From NCBI RefSeq assembly GCF_009727055.1, contig NC_052350.1, forward strand, positions 43,519,828 to 43,583,827: a stretch of DNA of 64,000 nucleotides. The letters are read 5' to 3'. Source of the stretch: Benincasa hispida (lineage: Eukaryota > Streptophyta > Magnoliopsida > Cucurbitales > Cucurbitaceae). The notes under the pieces are model-generated. The model was not told the DNA's origin, ran no database searches, and worked only from the letters and a program-made list of their open reading frames with translations. How positions within the stretch are numbered: position 1 is the stretch's first letter; each line of letters opens with the position of its first letter. Positions 33,906 to 45,074 of the stretch are shown piece after piece. Both the position numbers and the translations under genes were made by a program.

Positions 33906-36448
33906 TGTAAACCCCTAAACATATTTTACTAGTTAATTGTGTTTAAGTTTCTATGATTGTGAGTTAATAGTGTTTACATAGTTGAATGTATGTAAAGTAT
34001 GTTATGATTGTGTATAAGGTTTTAAAGAGGAAAATTTCCCAAGTGTTAGGAAGGTGTGCTCTCGGGTCATAAGGGCAGTAATTACTTAGAAAACTTGAGA
34101 GCTTAAAGAAATGGACGTTAGGCATGTGGAAAAGTTGGAATAAGGCATAAAATTTCCTAAGTATGAGTAGAGCTCTCGGGTGAGATAAGAGAACTAACAC
34201 TTAGATGGAAATCAGAGGACTGGATGCGATGAAGGCATGCGTTACTATGTGGTTAAGGGTTCAAGGGCTATGCAATGGCAAAGAGCGTTGAAGCACATGT
34301 AGAGGTTAGCGAAGGTGTTGATGTGCAGGAGGCCTAAGCATGAGCACCCAAGGCAAGCAAGTGTATGCGCGGGCTAGTGATGCGGTGACCGAGGTAATGC
34401 ATCGCTGTTTGAGTATGCATTGGCTAGAAGGGAGACTTGCATAGATGCAGGCCCATGCGATGAAGTTAAGCTGGAGAGTCCAACTTAATCAACTAATAAG
34501 TGGGCTAGGTGGCAGCCTTAGAAATGTTAATTGAGGATTAGCATGCCAGGTGGCATTTAATTAAGTTAGATGATTCATGCAAGCCCACATATAAATAGCA
34601 GTTGAAAAGAAACGGATTGTTTTGCCAAAATTTTCCTATGCTTAAGAAGAAGTGTTGCTGCAATCTGAAGCTCAAAAGGTGTTGAAGAACCCTCGGACAA
34701 GCTTGAGAGAGAGTTGAGTATTTCCAATCGATCCAAAGGAAGTTGATACTCAAATTCTAAGATAAAAGGTTTAAGATTTCTATGAGCAAATCATTAAGAG
34801 AAATCTAGCTAGTTTTATTTGGAATTTAGAAGATTGAAATTTGAAATAATATTATGGATGAATAAGTAGGTAGTTGCATCCAAGGGATAAGAAAGCACTA
34901 GGCAAAGTATGCGACGAAGCACATAGGCAATTTGCAAAGATTTGCGCGACCATAGGCAGCGAACATTCATCACATAAGCACAAAGGTGTGTCCTTGTGAC
35001 TTCCTGAGCATCTATGAGCGAGGGTTTCCATCATTTAGCCAAGTTGTAAGGCTGAATGGCTAGGTGTAAATGGTACGATGAGATGGGTAAGATGCGATAA
35101 CATAGTTATGGTGTGATGAAATTACTAGTATGCGATGAAATCAAGTTTACGTGTTAAACTCAAAAGGGAGCTAATTATACTGACCAAGAAACCTTTCCTT
35201 ATTTCAGGGCAGTCACAAATAGAAGAGGCTTATAGACCCTTGGAAAAGTAGCTTAAGACAGTGAGTGACAAATTCTGATAAATGTTTCCTAATGACCAGT
35301 TTTGCGTATGATTTTTGATGCATAACCAATTTAACATGCTGTTTTAAAACCATGATTTCTACGACGTGTGCTTTATTCATATGTTGGTCGCATGACCCAT
35401 GTTTTCAAATGAATGAGATTCCTTATGAGAATTTAGCATGCGATTTTAGTAAGCTTATGTTTATGATTTATACTTAATGTTTACAAGGCACTATGTGATG
35501 ACATGGAATTTATGAAGTATGATTAACTCATATAAGTGCTCTGATAATATATTTGTATATGTTTTTAAATGTTTTGTGCCTCATATAAGCCCTACTCTAA
35601 TGTTGGTACAGAAGGTATCGTTAGGTACCCATATTTTTGTTATGTTAGAGATCCTTGATACCAAAGGTATGGTAAGGTGGTCAGGACCCAATCCAGTTCT
35701 ACGTGCACATATGACTCATTCTATCGAGGTTGTTGAGATTGAGCATGATGGATCTCTCTCAACTAGGTTATTAAGGATTGAGCAAAATGGCTCTTCCACA
35801 TGTTCAGAAGTAGAGATGTTTCATAGGAATGGTAACAAGTTTTAGTTATGGGTTCTAATTATGATATAATTTCATTCTCCCAATTTTATTTCCTAACCCT
35901 AAAAGTGATCATGTAAATATTTTATGAAAAACATGGTTATGTTATTTATGTATGGAAGTCTGTCTTAATTTAAATAGTCAGTCATTGGGCATTTTAAGCT
36001 CATTCTTTTAAATGTTTTCTCTCCCTAGGTAGCGATCGACGTCTCGAAGGCGAGTAGATCTGCCAGTCAGTCACTATCAGAATTCTCTAGTAACTTGGAG
36101 TTTAGGTGGTTCACTTGTCATGTTTTAAACTCTAATTTTGTCTGTACCTATCTAGGAATTCATGGTAGAATTTCGGAGTCTAAAGCTCTACATATAAATG
36201 TTTATTATATGGATGGTTATGATGTAAATGGATGTGAATATTCTAAATAGTAGCACCTGTATAGTCAAGTGATAGATGAGATTATGTATGTCTTTGCTAT
36301 AAAATTTTTAACTGCTATCAGGTTAGCAGGTGCTAAGGATATAAGTTCATAGGAACAGGTTGGACAGTAGTTGTCATAAGAAGGTTGACAACTGCTGTCT
36401 TCACATCCCTTCTCGGGTTAAGAGAATAATCTGAGAGGGAGCATGACA
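33906..36448 (+). mobile_element. Solo LTR, Tekay-like (2543 bp)
   Basis: Begins TGTAAACCCC and ends ..GGGAGCATGACA, with a perfect 5-bp target duplication tctta at 33901-33905 and 36449-36453. Family A sequence continues directly across. Phrases such as ggcagtcacaaatagaagagg, cccttggaaaagtagcttaagacagtgagtgac (35213-35271) and gcaggtgctaag resemble Ty3/gypsy Tekay/Del LTRs from memory. No coding region is present; the open frames inside are incidental. Confidence 0.8.
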
Positions 36449-36525
36449 TCTTATCCTGGTGATACTACAAACACAACTTGCTTTGTAGTTGTTACAATTA
36501 TTGTAAAGTGCTACATATAATCTTT
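36449..36525 (+). mobile_element. LTR family A copy 2 (A2), second piece
   Basis: tcttatcctggtgatactac..ttgtaaagtgctacatataatct continues A2 after the solo LTR, collinear with A1 at about 20358-20430. It is cut at about 36525 by the SIRE element. Confidence 0.8.
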
Positions 36526-36914
36526 TGGCTTTTTGGCCCTTAATATCAAATTAATTAAAATTTAATTAGCTAATTAATTAATTAATCAATTAATATTTTG
36601 ATGATAACAAACCTGATTTCGTTTACTAATAATTTTAATATATTGAATAGTTTGTAGCGAAGAGCTTGAAACAAGGATTTCGATGCATCTTGAATTAACC
36701 AAATCAGAGTTCGAATGAAAAATATATAACAAAAAGAAGTGTAACAGAAAAATACCCAAGATGATGATGTGGCAAATTGATCATCAAATTGGACCAATTA
36801 GAGATTGCCACTTGGAGCTATGGGTGAGTAACACATAGGACTTTAAGTTTTCAATTGGTGGATTTTAGTTTTTATTGAAACAAAAGAGAATTAAAAGAAA
36901 TTGATTTTGTAATA

Positions 36915-36919
36915 NNNNN
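36915..36919. other. Assembly gap (5 N)
   Basis: Five Ns lie inside the 5' LTR, exactly where the 3' LTR has a tandem duplication (56190-56365). The missing sequence is probably longer than five bases. Confidence 0.95.
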
Positions 36920-37206
36920 AATGGTGGGCTCTTATTTTTTTTTCTTAGATTTTAAAAGATATATATTATTATAATATTTTTTTATTTGTCTAACGGCTAG
37001 TTGATTTTAAATCTCCATCACTTAATTTAACTTTTTTAACAATCCAATGACCCAAATTAAAATCCACTTTTTATCCTACTTCTCTCTCATTTTATACTTC
37101 ATCTTTTCCAAAATTATTTCAACTTTTCACATTTTACAATCCTCTAAAAAAATTAGCAAAAATGTCACTATTGTTACTCTCTCTACAAGCTTCCAATTTT
37201 CTTTCT

Positions 37207-39176
37207 TGTTGGAGTTAACAAGTAATTAACGGAAGCAAATAGAATCATTAAACACTCTAATTCATCATTTAAGTAATTATGAAAGCAGGTTCAAGAACTA
37301 AAGGAGGGTTTCATATATACCTTTATAGAACTCCATTAATCCACGAAAATAGCTTCAATTTTGACTTCAAAAACTTGTGGACCACCAATGGATCTTCCCT
37401 ACTATTCTTTTAGACCTTAGATTGAATTGTGAGATTCAAAATAAGTTCTAATTTTAGGAAATCTTTGAGGAAAATGACTGGTTTTTAGCTTGAAGAGTGA
37501 AGAATTAATTTTTCCAGCAATTCAGCTTTCAAAACCAGATTGCATGGGATTCCTCAGTAACATGATGCTGATCTTAACCACTTTCTTCATGCAATTCTAA
37601 TTGCGATGAAGATGACAATACCTACTTCAAATGTGGAGTGGATTTGTGAGTTGGAAGGTGTTAAAAATGAAATAATTCTACTTAATGGAATTTTAAAAAA
37701 AATTGAATTTTCAAAATGAAAAACAAGTTTCCTTTTAATTTTCAAACTCATTTTCAAAATTAATTTAGAAAAATAAACTTTCATTTTATAATCAATTTTC
37801 AAAAGTTGATTTAAATTAAATCAAAATTGATTTTTTTTTAATTTTCATAAAATTCAATTTTTCAATTAATCAATTAATCAATTTACTTAATTAATATAAT
37901 TTAATATCTAATATTAAATTAAAAAATTTAACCACAAATTCCAAAAAACATGAATCTCCATTAATGTAATTTTAATATTTAAATCATATTTAAATATTAT
38001 CCATTTATCCAATTTCGTTTAATTCGATAATTAAACGTGTAATTATATCGTATATAATTATTGATTCCCCCAATTTGAATTGGAACGTTTCAAATTCTCT
38101 CATCACTATATTTTAAGGTTTAATCTTTTTGTGAGCTAGTAGGGGGACCTAATGGACCTATAGATCATGGGCTCCAACGATCCGAGATTAATTGACAAAA
38201 CTCTTTAAACCGAACTAATCAACATTCGTTAACTACCGGGTCACTCTGCGCCCAGTAGTTGCACTCCCCTTACTGTAGATATAATTGTGTCCACTCGATA
38301 TAACCATTATCAGTAAGTTAACCCTTCACAGGTTATTCGTAATAACGGCTAGGTCAAAATCTATTTTACCCCTAAGATTACATCTTGTTCTTTAAGTCCC
38401 ACCAATCCTCTTATAAACAATTGGTTTTTGATCCAATCATTAAATGAGTCCCTCTCGGGCTAATGAGAGGGATCGACCCCTTGTTCAAGACTCGGAGTCA
38501 ACACTTAAGGAACCAACCTCTCTATTATCCCTAAAAGCGGGTAGAAGTGGGTTCCATCTTACACCCGATGTCCCCAACTATCTACCTAGTCTTACTCCTA
38601 AAATAGGAGGCTTATGAAGTCGGCATTATTGAGCCAACCCTCACCCATGCAAATCTAAGGATAGTCCTGGATAAATGGGAGTTTATAGTTAGCTCAAAAT
38701 TAAGGTCAAGTTACCTAGGTCTTAAACAATAAACAACGTTATAAAATAAGAGTGACTAATTTCTTAGTCCGATCTTATACAAACTCTTTACTTAGGATGC
38801 CCTCACTTGCATGTCTCCACATGAACGAATTAGGGTCACTTTGTTTGTAGCACTTTAGAACAATTGTAACATCTACAAAGTAGACCACATCCGATAGTGT
38901 TACCAGAACAAGGTACCCAACCTTATTTGTATATTATAGATCGTTTTGGCTATTACTCGAACTTGATCCACTCTTATGTCTCCACATAAAGTTTAAGTAC
39001 TCATGTAATAGTCATGGATCTTTAGTTTATTAGATTTCAATTATTTCTAAAATGAAATGAGCAAATCATCATTCAATAATAAATTTATTGAATCAATACT
39101 TCAGTAACATCTTTATTGATCAACATAATAAGTTTATTGTTTAAAAACCATGAGTTTTAGGACATAAAACCCAACA
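37207..39176 (-). mobile_element. Solo LTR, family B copy 1 (B1)
   Basis: Bounded by TGTTGGAGTTAAC and ..aaaacCCAACA with a perfect 5-bp duplication tttct (37202-37206 and 39177-39181). Removing it restores collinearity with the SIRE 3' LTR. Read on the minus strand (TGTTGGGTTTTATGTCC..), it aligns block by block with family A, so A and B are divergent members of one LTR superfamily. Confidence 0.9.
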
Positions 39177-39734
39177 TTTCTTTTCATCTTATTCTTGAGA
39201 GAAATTTATAATGTCTTGTGAGGATTAAAGTGTATGAGCTCAAACTTGTATACCACTCTTTTTAGAGAGTTTTATTGTATGATTTAATACTTCAACAACA
39301 TCTTGACGGTTGGATCCTAACCCGTGGAAAGGATCGGGTTTGCTCTTGAACCAATAAAAGGAGCAAGGTAGCGGTTCGACTCTCATCCATGGAAAGATTC
39401 AAAGGAGATTTTTAATCAAAATCCTAAGAGGCACTTGGGAAAGTGGATGTAGGTCGAGTTTGACAGACCAACTATAAAAATTACAGTGTTTTCTCCTCTA
39501 ACTCTTTACTAATTATTTTGCATTTAATTTTAATTGCATGATTTTGTTGGTTGAGATTGATTGAGGATATTCTTACATAATTTTTATCGATCTTGTTATT
39601 TAGCATAAATTAGATTTTTTTTATTAATTTAATTCTAAAATATCTAATTAGATTAAATCAAGCATACTTTAATAAAAAGTTTAATTAAACCCTATTCACC
39701 TTCCCTCTAGGGTTTCCATACCAGTCCAACAATT

Positions 39735-39747
39735 GGTAGCAGAGCGC
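39735..39747 (+). promoter_or_regulatory. SIRE primer-binding site (altered tRNA-iMet type)
   Basis: tggtagcagagcg, five bases after the LTR end. It differs from the usual TGGTATCAGAGC at one position. Confidence 0.75.
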
Positions 39748-39799
39748 GGTTGCTCTTTTCAAATTTAATTTTCTTGACAAACTTTATTGTTAGAGCAAT

Positions 39800-41494
39800 A
39801 TGGCAAACTTAGTAGCAAATGGAATTGTTAAAGACCAATCTACTTCTAGACCTCCTTATTTTGATGGTTCAAATTATGCATATTGAAAAGCTAGAATGAA
39901 AATTTATTTGCAATCCATTGGCTATAATCCATAGTTAATTGTTGTTAAAGGTCCTTATGTACCCATGAAAAAGGTTGATAATGTTGATAAGCCTAAATTA
40001 TAAGAAGAGTATTATGAAAATGAAATAAAAAAGTGTTCTTATAATACTAAGGCTATAAATTGTTTGTATTGTGCTTTGAGCAAAAATGAATTTAATAGAA
40101 CACCTGTGTTCTTTCGCTCAAGAAATTTGGAATACTCTTGAAATTACTCATGAAGGAACAAATCAAGCTAAAGAGTCTAAAATTAGCATGTTTGTTCATA
40201 ATTATGAATTATTTAAGATGGATGCTAATGAGTCTATAACGGATATATTTACTATTTATTAACATTACCAATGCTTTGAAGGGACTTAGTAAAATCTATA
40301 TAATATTTGAAAATGTTAGGAAAATTATTAGGTCTCTACCTAAGACTTGGGAAGCAAAGGTGACGGCAATCCAAGAAGTAAAAGATCCCACCAAACTTCC
40401 ATTGGAAGAACTCATTGGTTCACTCATGACTCATGAGACCACTATGAATGAGCACTTGTAGGATGAGACCAAAAAGTAGAAGAATATTGCATTAAAGACC
40501 ATCTTCTTGGAAGGTCACTCCGAGGATGAGGATGGCCTTGATGAAAATGATGCCGCTTATCTCCCACATAAGTAGAAAAAAGTTCATCAAGAGGAAAAGC
40601 AATTCAAGAAACGCCTATCAGCCTAAAGAGAGCCAAAATGTGAGAAGAGCAAAAATGATGAGGTGATTTGTTATGAATGTAAAAAACCGGATCATATAAG
40701 AACGACTGTCCATTCCTAAAATCGGCTAAGAAATCCAAGAAGAAGGTAATGGAGGCTACTTGGGATGATAGTAATGAAAGTGAAAACAGAAGTGATGGTG
40801 AAGAAGTGAAACACCTTGGTCTTATGGCTCATGATGAAAAAGATGATGAACTTGAAGATGAGGTAACTCTAGGACCCCCTTCTTATGATGAATTGTTTGA
40901 AGCTTTTGAAAGTATGCAAAATGAGTCAGAAAACTTAGTTCAAAATATGTTGTGCTTAAGAAGAAATACAACACTTTGACTAGTGAAAATAAGTCTTTAC
41001 TTGATGAAACTGCTTGCTTATGAGCATGTTATGCACATTGATGGAATAAATGCCTCTTATGATAAGAATGCTGTGATTGTGATGAGAAAAATTAATTGCT
41101 TGATAAAGTTAGATTTCTTGAGCGTGATGGTTGTGAAAAGGATAATTTGATTAAATCACTCCAAAAAAAAAAAAAAAGAACTAAATGTTATGCAAGAACT
41201 TGATGAACTAAAGAGTCTATTAAAAAGTTGACAATAGGTGCTTAAAGATTTGACAAAATAATTGAAGTAGGCAAGCCTTTTGGTGATAATAGAGGTTTAG
41301 GCTATATTGATGAATATTCTACTCCTTCAAGTTCTAAAACTATATTTGATAAAGAATCTTCTATTGTGCCTCATATGCCTAATGTTGTGTCTAATAATGC
41401 TAAATTTAGTTTTGTGCCTATATGTCATAATTGTGGTTTTGAAGGTCATATTAGACCTAAGTGCTTTAAATTGAAGTATGCTCACATTACTTCT
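39800..41494 (+). pseudogene. SIRE gag, N-terminal part
   Basis: ATG at 39800 opens MANLVANGIVKDQSTSRPPY followed by FDGSNY, the SIRE gag start. Stops and frame changes follow soon after. Recognisable pieces include RSLPKTWEAKVTAIQE and LPLEELIGSLMTHE (40330-40440), an acidic linker (DDSNESENRSDGEE, about 40760) and a zinc knuckle CHNCGFEGHIRPKC at about 41419-41463. An earlier knuckle near 40672 (CYECKKPDH) is frameshifted. The gene is cut at 41494 by family B LTR B2 and resumes at 51776. Confidence 0.85.
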
Positions 41495-43310
41495 GGTTGG
41501 AATGTATCAACAACAATAGAAACAACAAGAATCAATAAGCACTCGAATTCATTAATTTTTGCAGTAACTAAAGCATGCTTATACTAAAACAAGAGGGTTT
41601 CAAGCCATACCTTTGTAGAATTTCTTCAAAATCTTGATTCGCATCTGTAAACTTATCAAAATCTAGTTGTAGACCACCTCAAGATCTTCCTCACTATTCT
41701 CTTGGAGTTTTAGATTGAGTTGTGAGACTCAAAATAAACTTGAATGAATGGAACTTGGAGAAGAACTCATAGCAGCAACCCACTTGAAAAACATTTCTTC
41801 AACCCGAATTTTTTAGCAAAAATTCTATAGTTGCATGCCTCAATTCCACTTCAATTTTCTCAATATATTGCAGACTATCATGCAAAGAAGATAGCTGCAT
41901 GAGATGCAGCTCATGCTTGGAGTTATTGAAGCCAAAAGAAGTGGGTTTTATGTGATCAAGTTGAAGATGTTAATGGAAAAATCCACAATTCCATTTTGTG
42001 CTTTTTCAATTTAAAATTTCAGATTTGATTTTAAAAATCAATTTGATTTCAAAAATAAAAAAATAAAAAATATTATTACAAAATTAATTTCATAAATTAA
42101 TTGTCTTAATAAAATTAATAAATAATTATTTAAATAATTTAAATAATTCTAATTAATTTAATATCAAATATTAAATTAATTTTACCAAATCCATCTTCAT
42201 ATATTTAAATGATATTTAAATATTAATTTTCAATTCTATTTAATTCTTAAAATTAAACATGTAATTATATCTCATATAATTACTAATTCCTTTAATTCTA
42301 ATTTAAACGTTCCAAATTAACTTATCACGCTACTCTAAAGCTAATTGATTTACGAGCTAGTAGGAGACCTCAGGGACCTACAGATCCTGGGCTTCAACAT
42401 CCGAGATTAATTGGCTAAACTCATTACATCGAATTAACCCCCATTCATTAACTAATAGGTCACTCCACTAAAGCCCATAGTTGAACTCCCTTCACTGTAG
42501 ATATATTATGTTCGCTCGATATAATCATGATTAGTAAGTTAACCCCTTACAGATTGTTCGTAATAACGACTGGGTCAAATGTCTGTTTTACCCTCGAGAT
42601 TGCCTCTTGTTTCTTAAGACCCACTGATCCTCTATTGAATAATTGATTTGTGATCCAATAAACAAACTGAGTCTCTCTTGGGCCAATGAGAGGGTGAGGC
42701 CCTTTGTTTAAGACCCGAAGTCGGCACTTAAGAGAACAACCTATCTACTATCCCTAAAAACGGGTAGGAGTAAATTCCTTCTTGCACCCTATGTCCCCAG
42801 CTATCTACCTAGTCTTACCTCTGAAATGGAGATTTATTAGGCTGACGCTGTTAAGCCAACCCTCACCTATGCAAATCTAAGGGTAATTCAGAATAAACAG
42901 GAGTTCCTAGTTAGCTCAGGATTAAGGTCAAGTTACCAAGGTCGTCGCTTTAAAATAGTCAGTCTTAAACAGTAAATAACGTTATAAAGTAAGAGTAACT
43001 AATTTCTTAGCCCGATCTTGTACAAAACCCATTTGCATAGGACGCCCCCACTCCTCATGTCATAACATGTACGAATTAGGATCACTTCGTTTGTAGTACT
43101 TTACAACTCTTTGTAACAACTACAGAGTAGACTGCATCCAATAGTGTTACCAGAATAAGGCACCCAATCTTGTTAATATACTATATATTATTTTGACTAT
43201 TTACTCAAACCTGATCCACTTTTATGTCTCCACATAAAGTTTAAGTACTCATGTAATAGTCATGGGACTTTTAGGTTTATTGGATTTCTAATAAGCAAAA
43301 CATATATTCA

Positions 43311-43852
43311 TGTTGGAAACAGCAGGGCCCTCAGAACGACAAACTGTAAAACCTGTAAAACAGAAACTCGTTATAGGCTGAATCATGGAGCACGCTCTCT
43401 TTAAAACGTTTCGCGGCTCTGCTCAAGTGTGTAAGTAGGTCTGAAAATTTCCACGTCGTTTCCAGGATAAAACAACTAAATGAAAACCGATAAAAAATGT
43501 ACCGTTACCGATTGGAACGTACACCCTTTCTAAACTCACTACCCAGAAAGCTAAAGATAGAGGAAGAGAGGAAAATGAAGTGGGAATTTAGAAAATGAAC
43601 TCTATGTTCCATGAACTGTTGAAGGCCTCTTCTTTTATAGGCCCTCAGCATCAAAACGGATCGTTTTAAAATTAATCAACGGACCGTTTTAAGAATTAAT
43701 CACCGGACCATTTTAAAAATTAATCAACGGACCGCTTTAAATATAACCAACCGACCGTTTTAAAATTAATTAATGGACCGTTTTAAATATAATCAATGGA
43801 CTATTTTAAATATAATCAATGGACCGTTTTAAATATAAATTTGCACCCAACA
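43311..43852 (-). repeat. 3' LTR of nested Copia element, with ggaccgttttaaa tandem units
   Basis: On the minus strand it starts TGTTGGGTGCAAATTT, after the purine tract at 43853-43863. The right half (43657-43838) holds about eight imperfect units of ggaccgttttaaa(a/t)atta/ataatcaa. Confidence 0.9.
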
Positions 43853-44416
43853 ATCCCCCACTTGGAAATTTAAACAAAATAAAAAGAGAGAAATGATTTT
43901 CATCAAGCAGTTTCAGTCTATACAACACTGTGCATAAGCAAATGTATCTTATGACTTGAACCTTTAGATAGTGTAGATGATTCAAAATATACTAAAGTAA
44001 CCCTTTGTTTTGAACTCTATCTTTAACAACATATCACACAGAGTGTTATTAGGGTGTAGTACGAAAGCCCGTGCTTTTAAGGCCTAGCACGTGAATCTCG
44101 GTTTAGTGAATGCTCTAGAGAGTTTGTCTAAAAACTCCATAGGAAGCGGCCTTTACTTCCACATTCACACAGGTGAGTCTATCAAGGGTACTTCTGTAGT
44201 TGGGTACCCCACTTATCATTAAGTATAAATCTCATTAAGAACTGAATTCAACCTTTCTTACGCTTCAAGATATCATGCTCAAATTTTAAGTCATAGGAAT
44301 GGAACTCTGTGTTTGGTTTAACATGGTTCACTATATATCACTTGTGATCAGTTATTACCCGTTGAACCTGTTTCTTGGGATCTCCAGTCTACAGATTGGG
44401 TTTTCCTCATTGTGAT

Positions 44417-45069
44417 TCATTTTTCGATACGCACGAGTCCCATCCTTTTTGAGGTTATGAAAACCTTTTCTCTGGCCAGTCGTTTTGTCAATGAATTTGC
44501 TAAATTTTCATCAGTCCGTATGTGATCCACTCTAACTGCACCAGTAGTGAGAAACTCTCTAATGGTACTGTGCTTACGACGTATTTGACATCTCTTTCCA
44601 TTGTAGTAACGGTTCTGAACTTTTACGATTGCTGCAGTACTATGGCAATGGATCAATATGGTTGGTAACGGATTTTCCCATAAGGGAGTCTCTGATAACA
44701 GACTTCTAAGCCAGCCTATATCTTCACTAGCTGTCGCTAGTGCTATCATTTCTGACTCCATCGTAGATTGGGCTAAAATAGTCTGTTTCTTGAACTTCCA
44801 AGAGACAACTCCACCAGCTATATTAAAGACATAGCCACTTGTAGCCTTTGAATCATCCGAAAGAGAGTTCAAATCAGCATCGTTGAACCCTTTTAGGACA
44901 GCGGGAAACTTTTGATAATGTAATCCTAGGTTTTGGGTTTCTTTAAGTATCTCACGACCCTTTCTATAGTATTCCAATGCTTTTTACTAAGCCTGCTTGT
45001 AAACTTGCAAAGTAGTCCTACAACATAAGCTATGTCAGGCCTAGTGTAGTCGGCAGCGTATCTAAGACT
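44417..45069 (-). pseudogene. Copia RNase H and RT end
   Basis: The minus strand encodes GSLRYAADYTRPDIAYVVG (45000-45069, end of reverse transcriptase) and, in another frame from 44977, DADLNSLSDDSKATSGYVF, ILAQSTMESEMIALATASED (RNase H motif) and a late DHIRTDENLANSLTKRL. This is the usual Copia C-terminus. The frame break lies near 44980-45000. The upstream RT part was separated from it by the solo LTR at 45075-47667. Confidence 0.9.
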
Positions 45070-45074
45070 GCCTA

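Larger units (their letters stand above)
36526..39729 (+). repeat. 5' LTR of SIRE element (split by solo LTR B1)
   Basis: TGGCTTTTTGGCCC..taccagtccA. Pieces 36526-37206 and 39177-39729 are collinear with 3' LTR 55810-57335. Matching blocks include gatgataacaaacctgatt, aacaatccaatgacccaaattaaaatcc and ggatcctaaccc(g/a)tggaaaggatcg. It contains an assembly gap and a 1970-bp insertion. Compared with the 3' LTR, sequence around the gap is missing. Confidence 0.85.
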
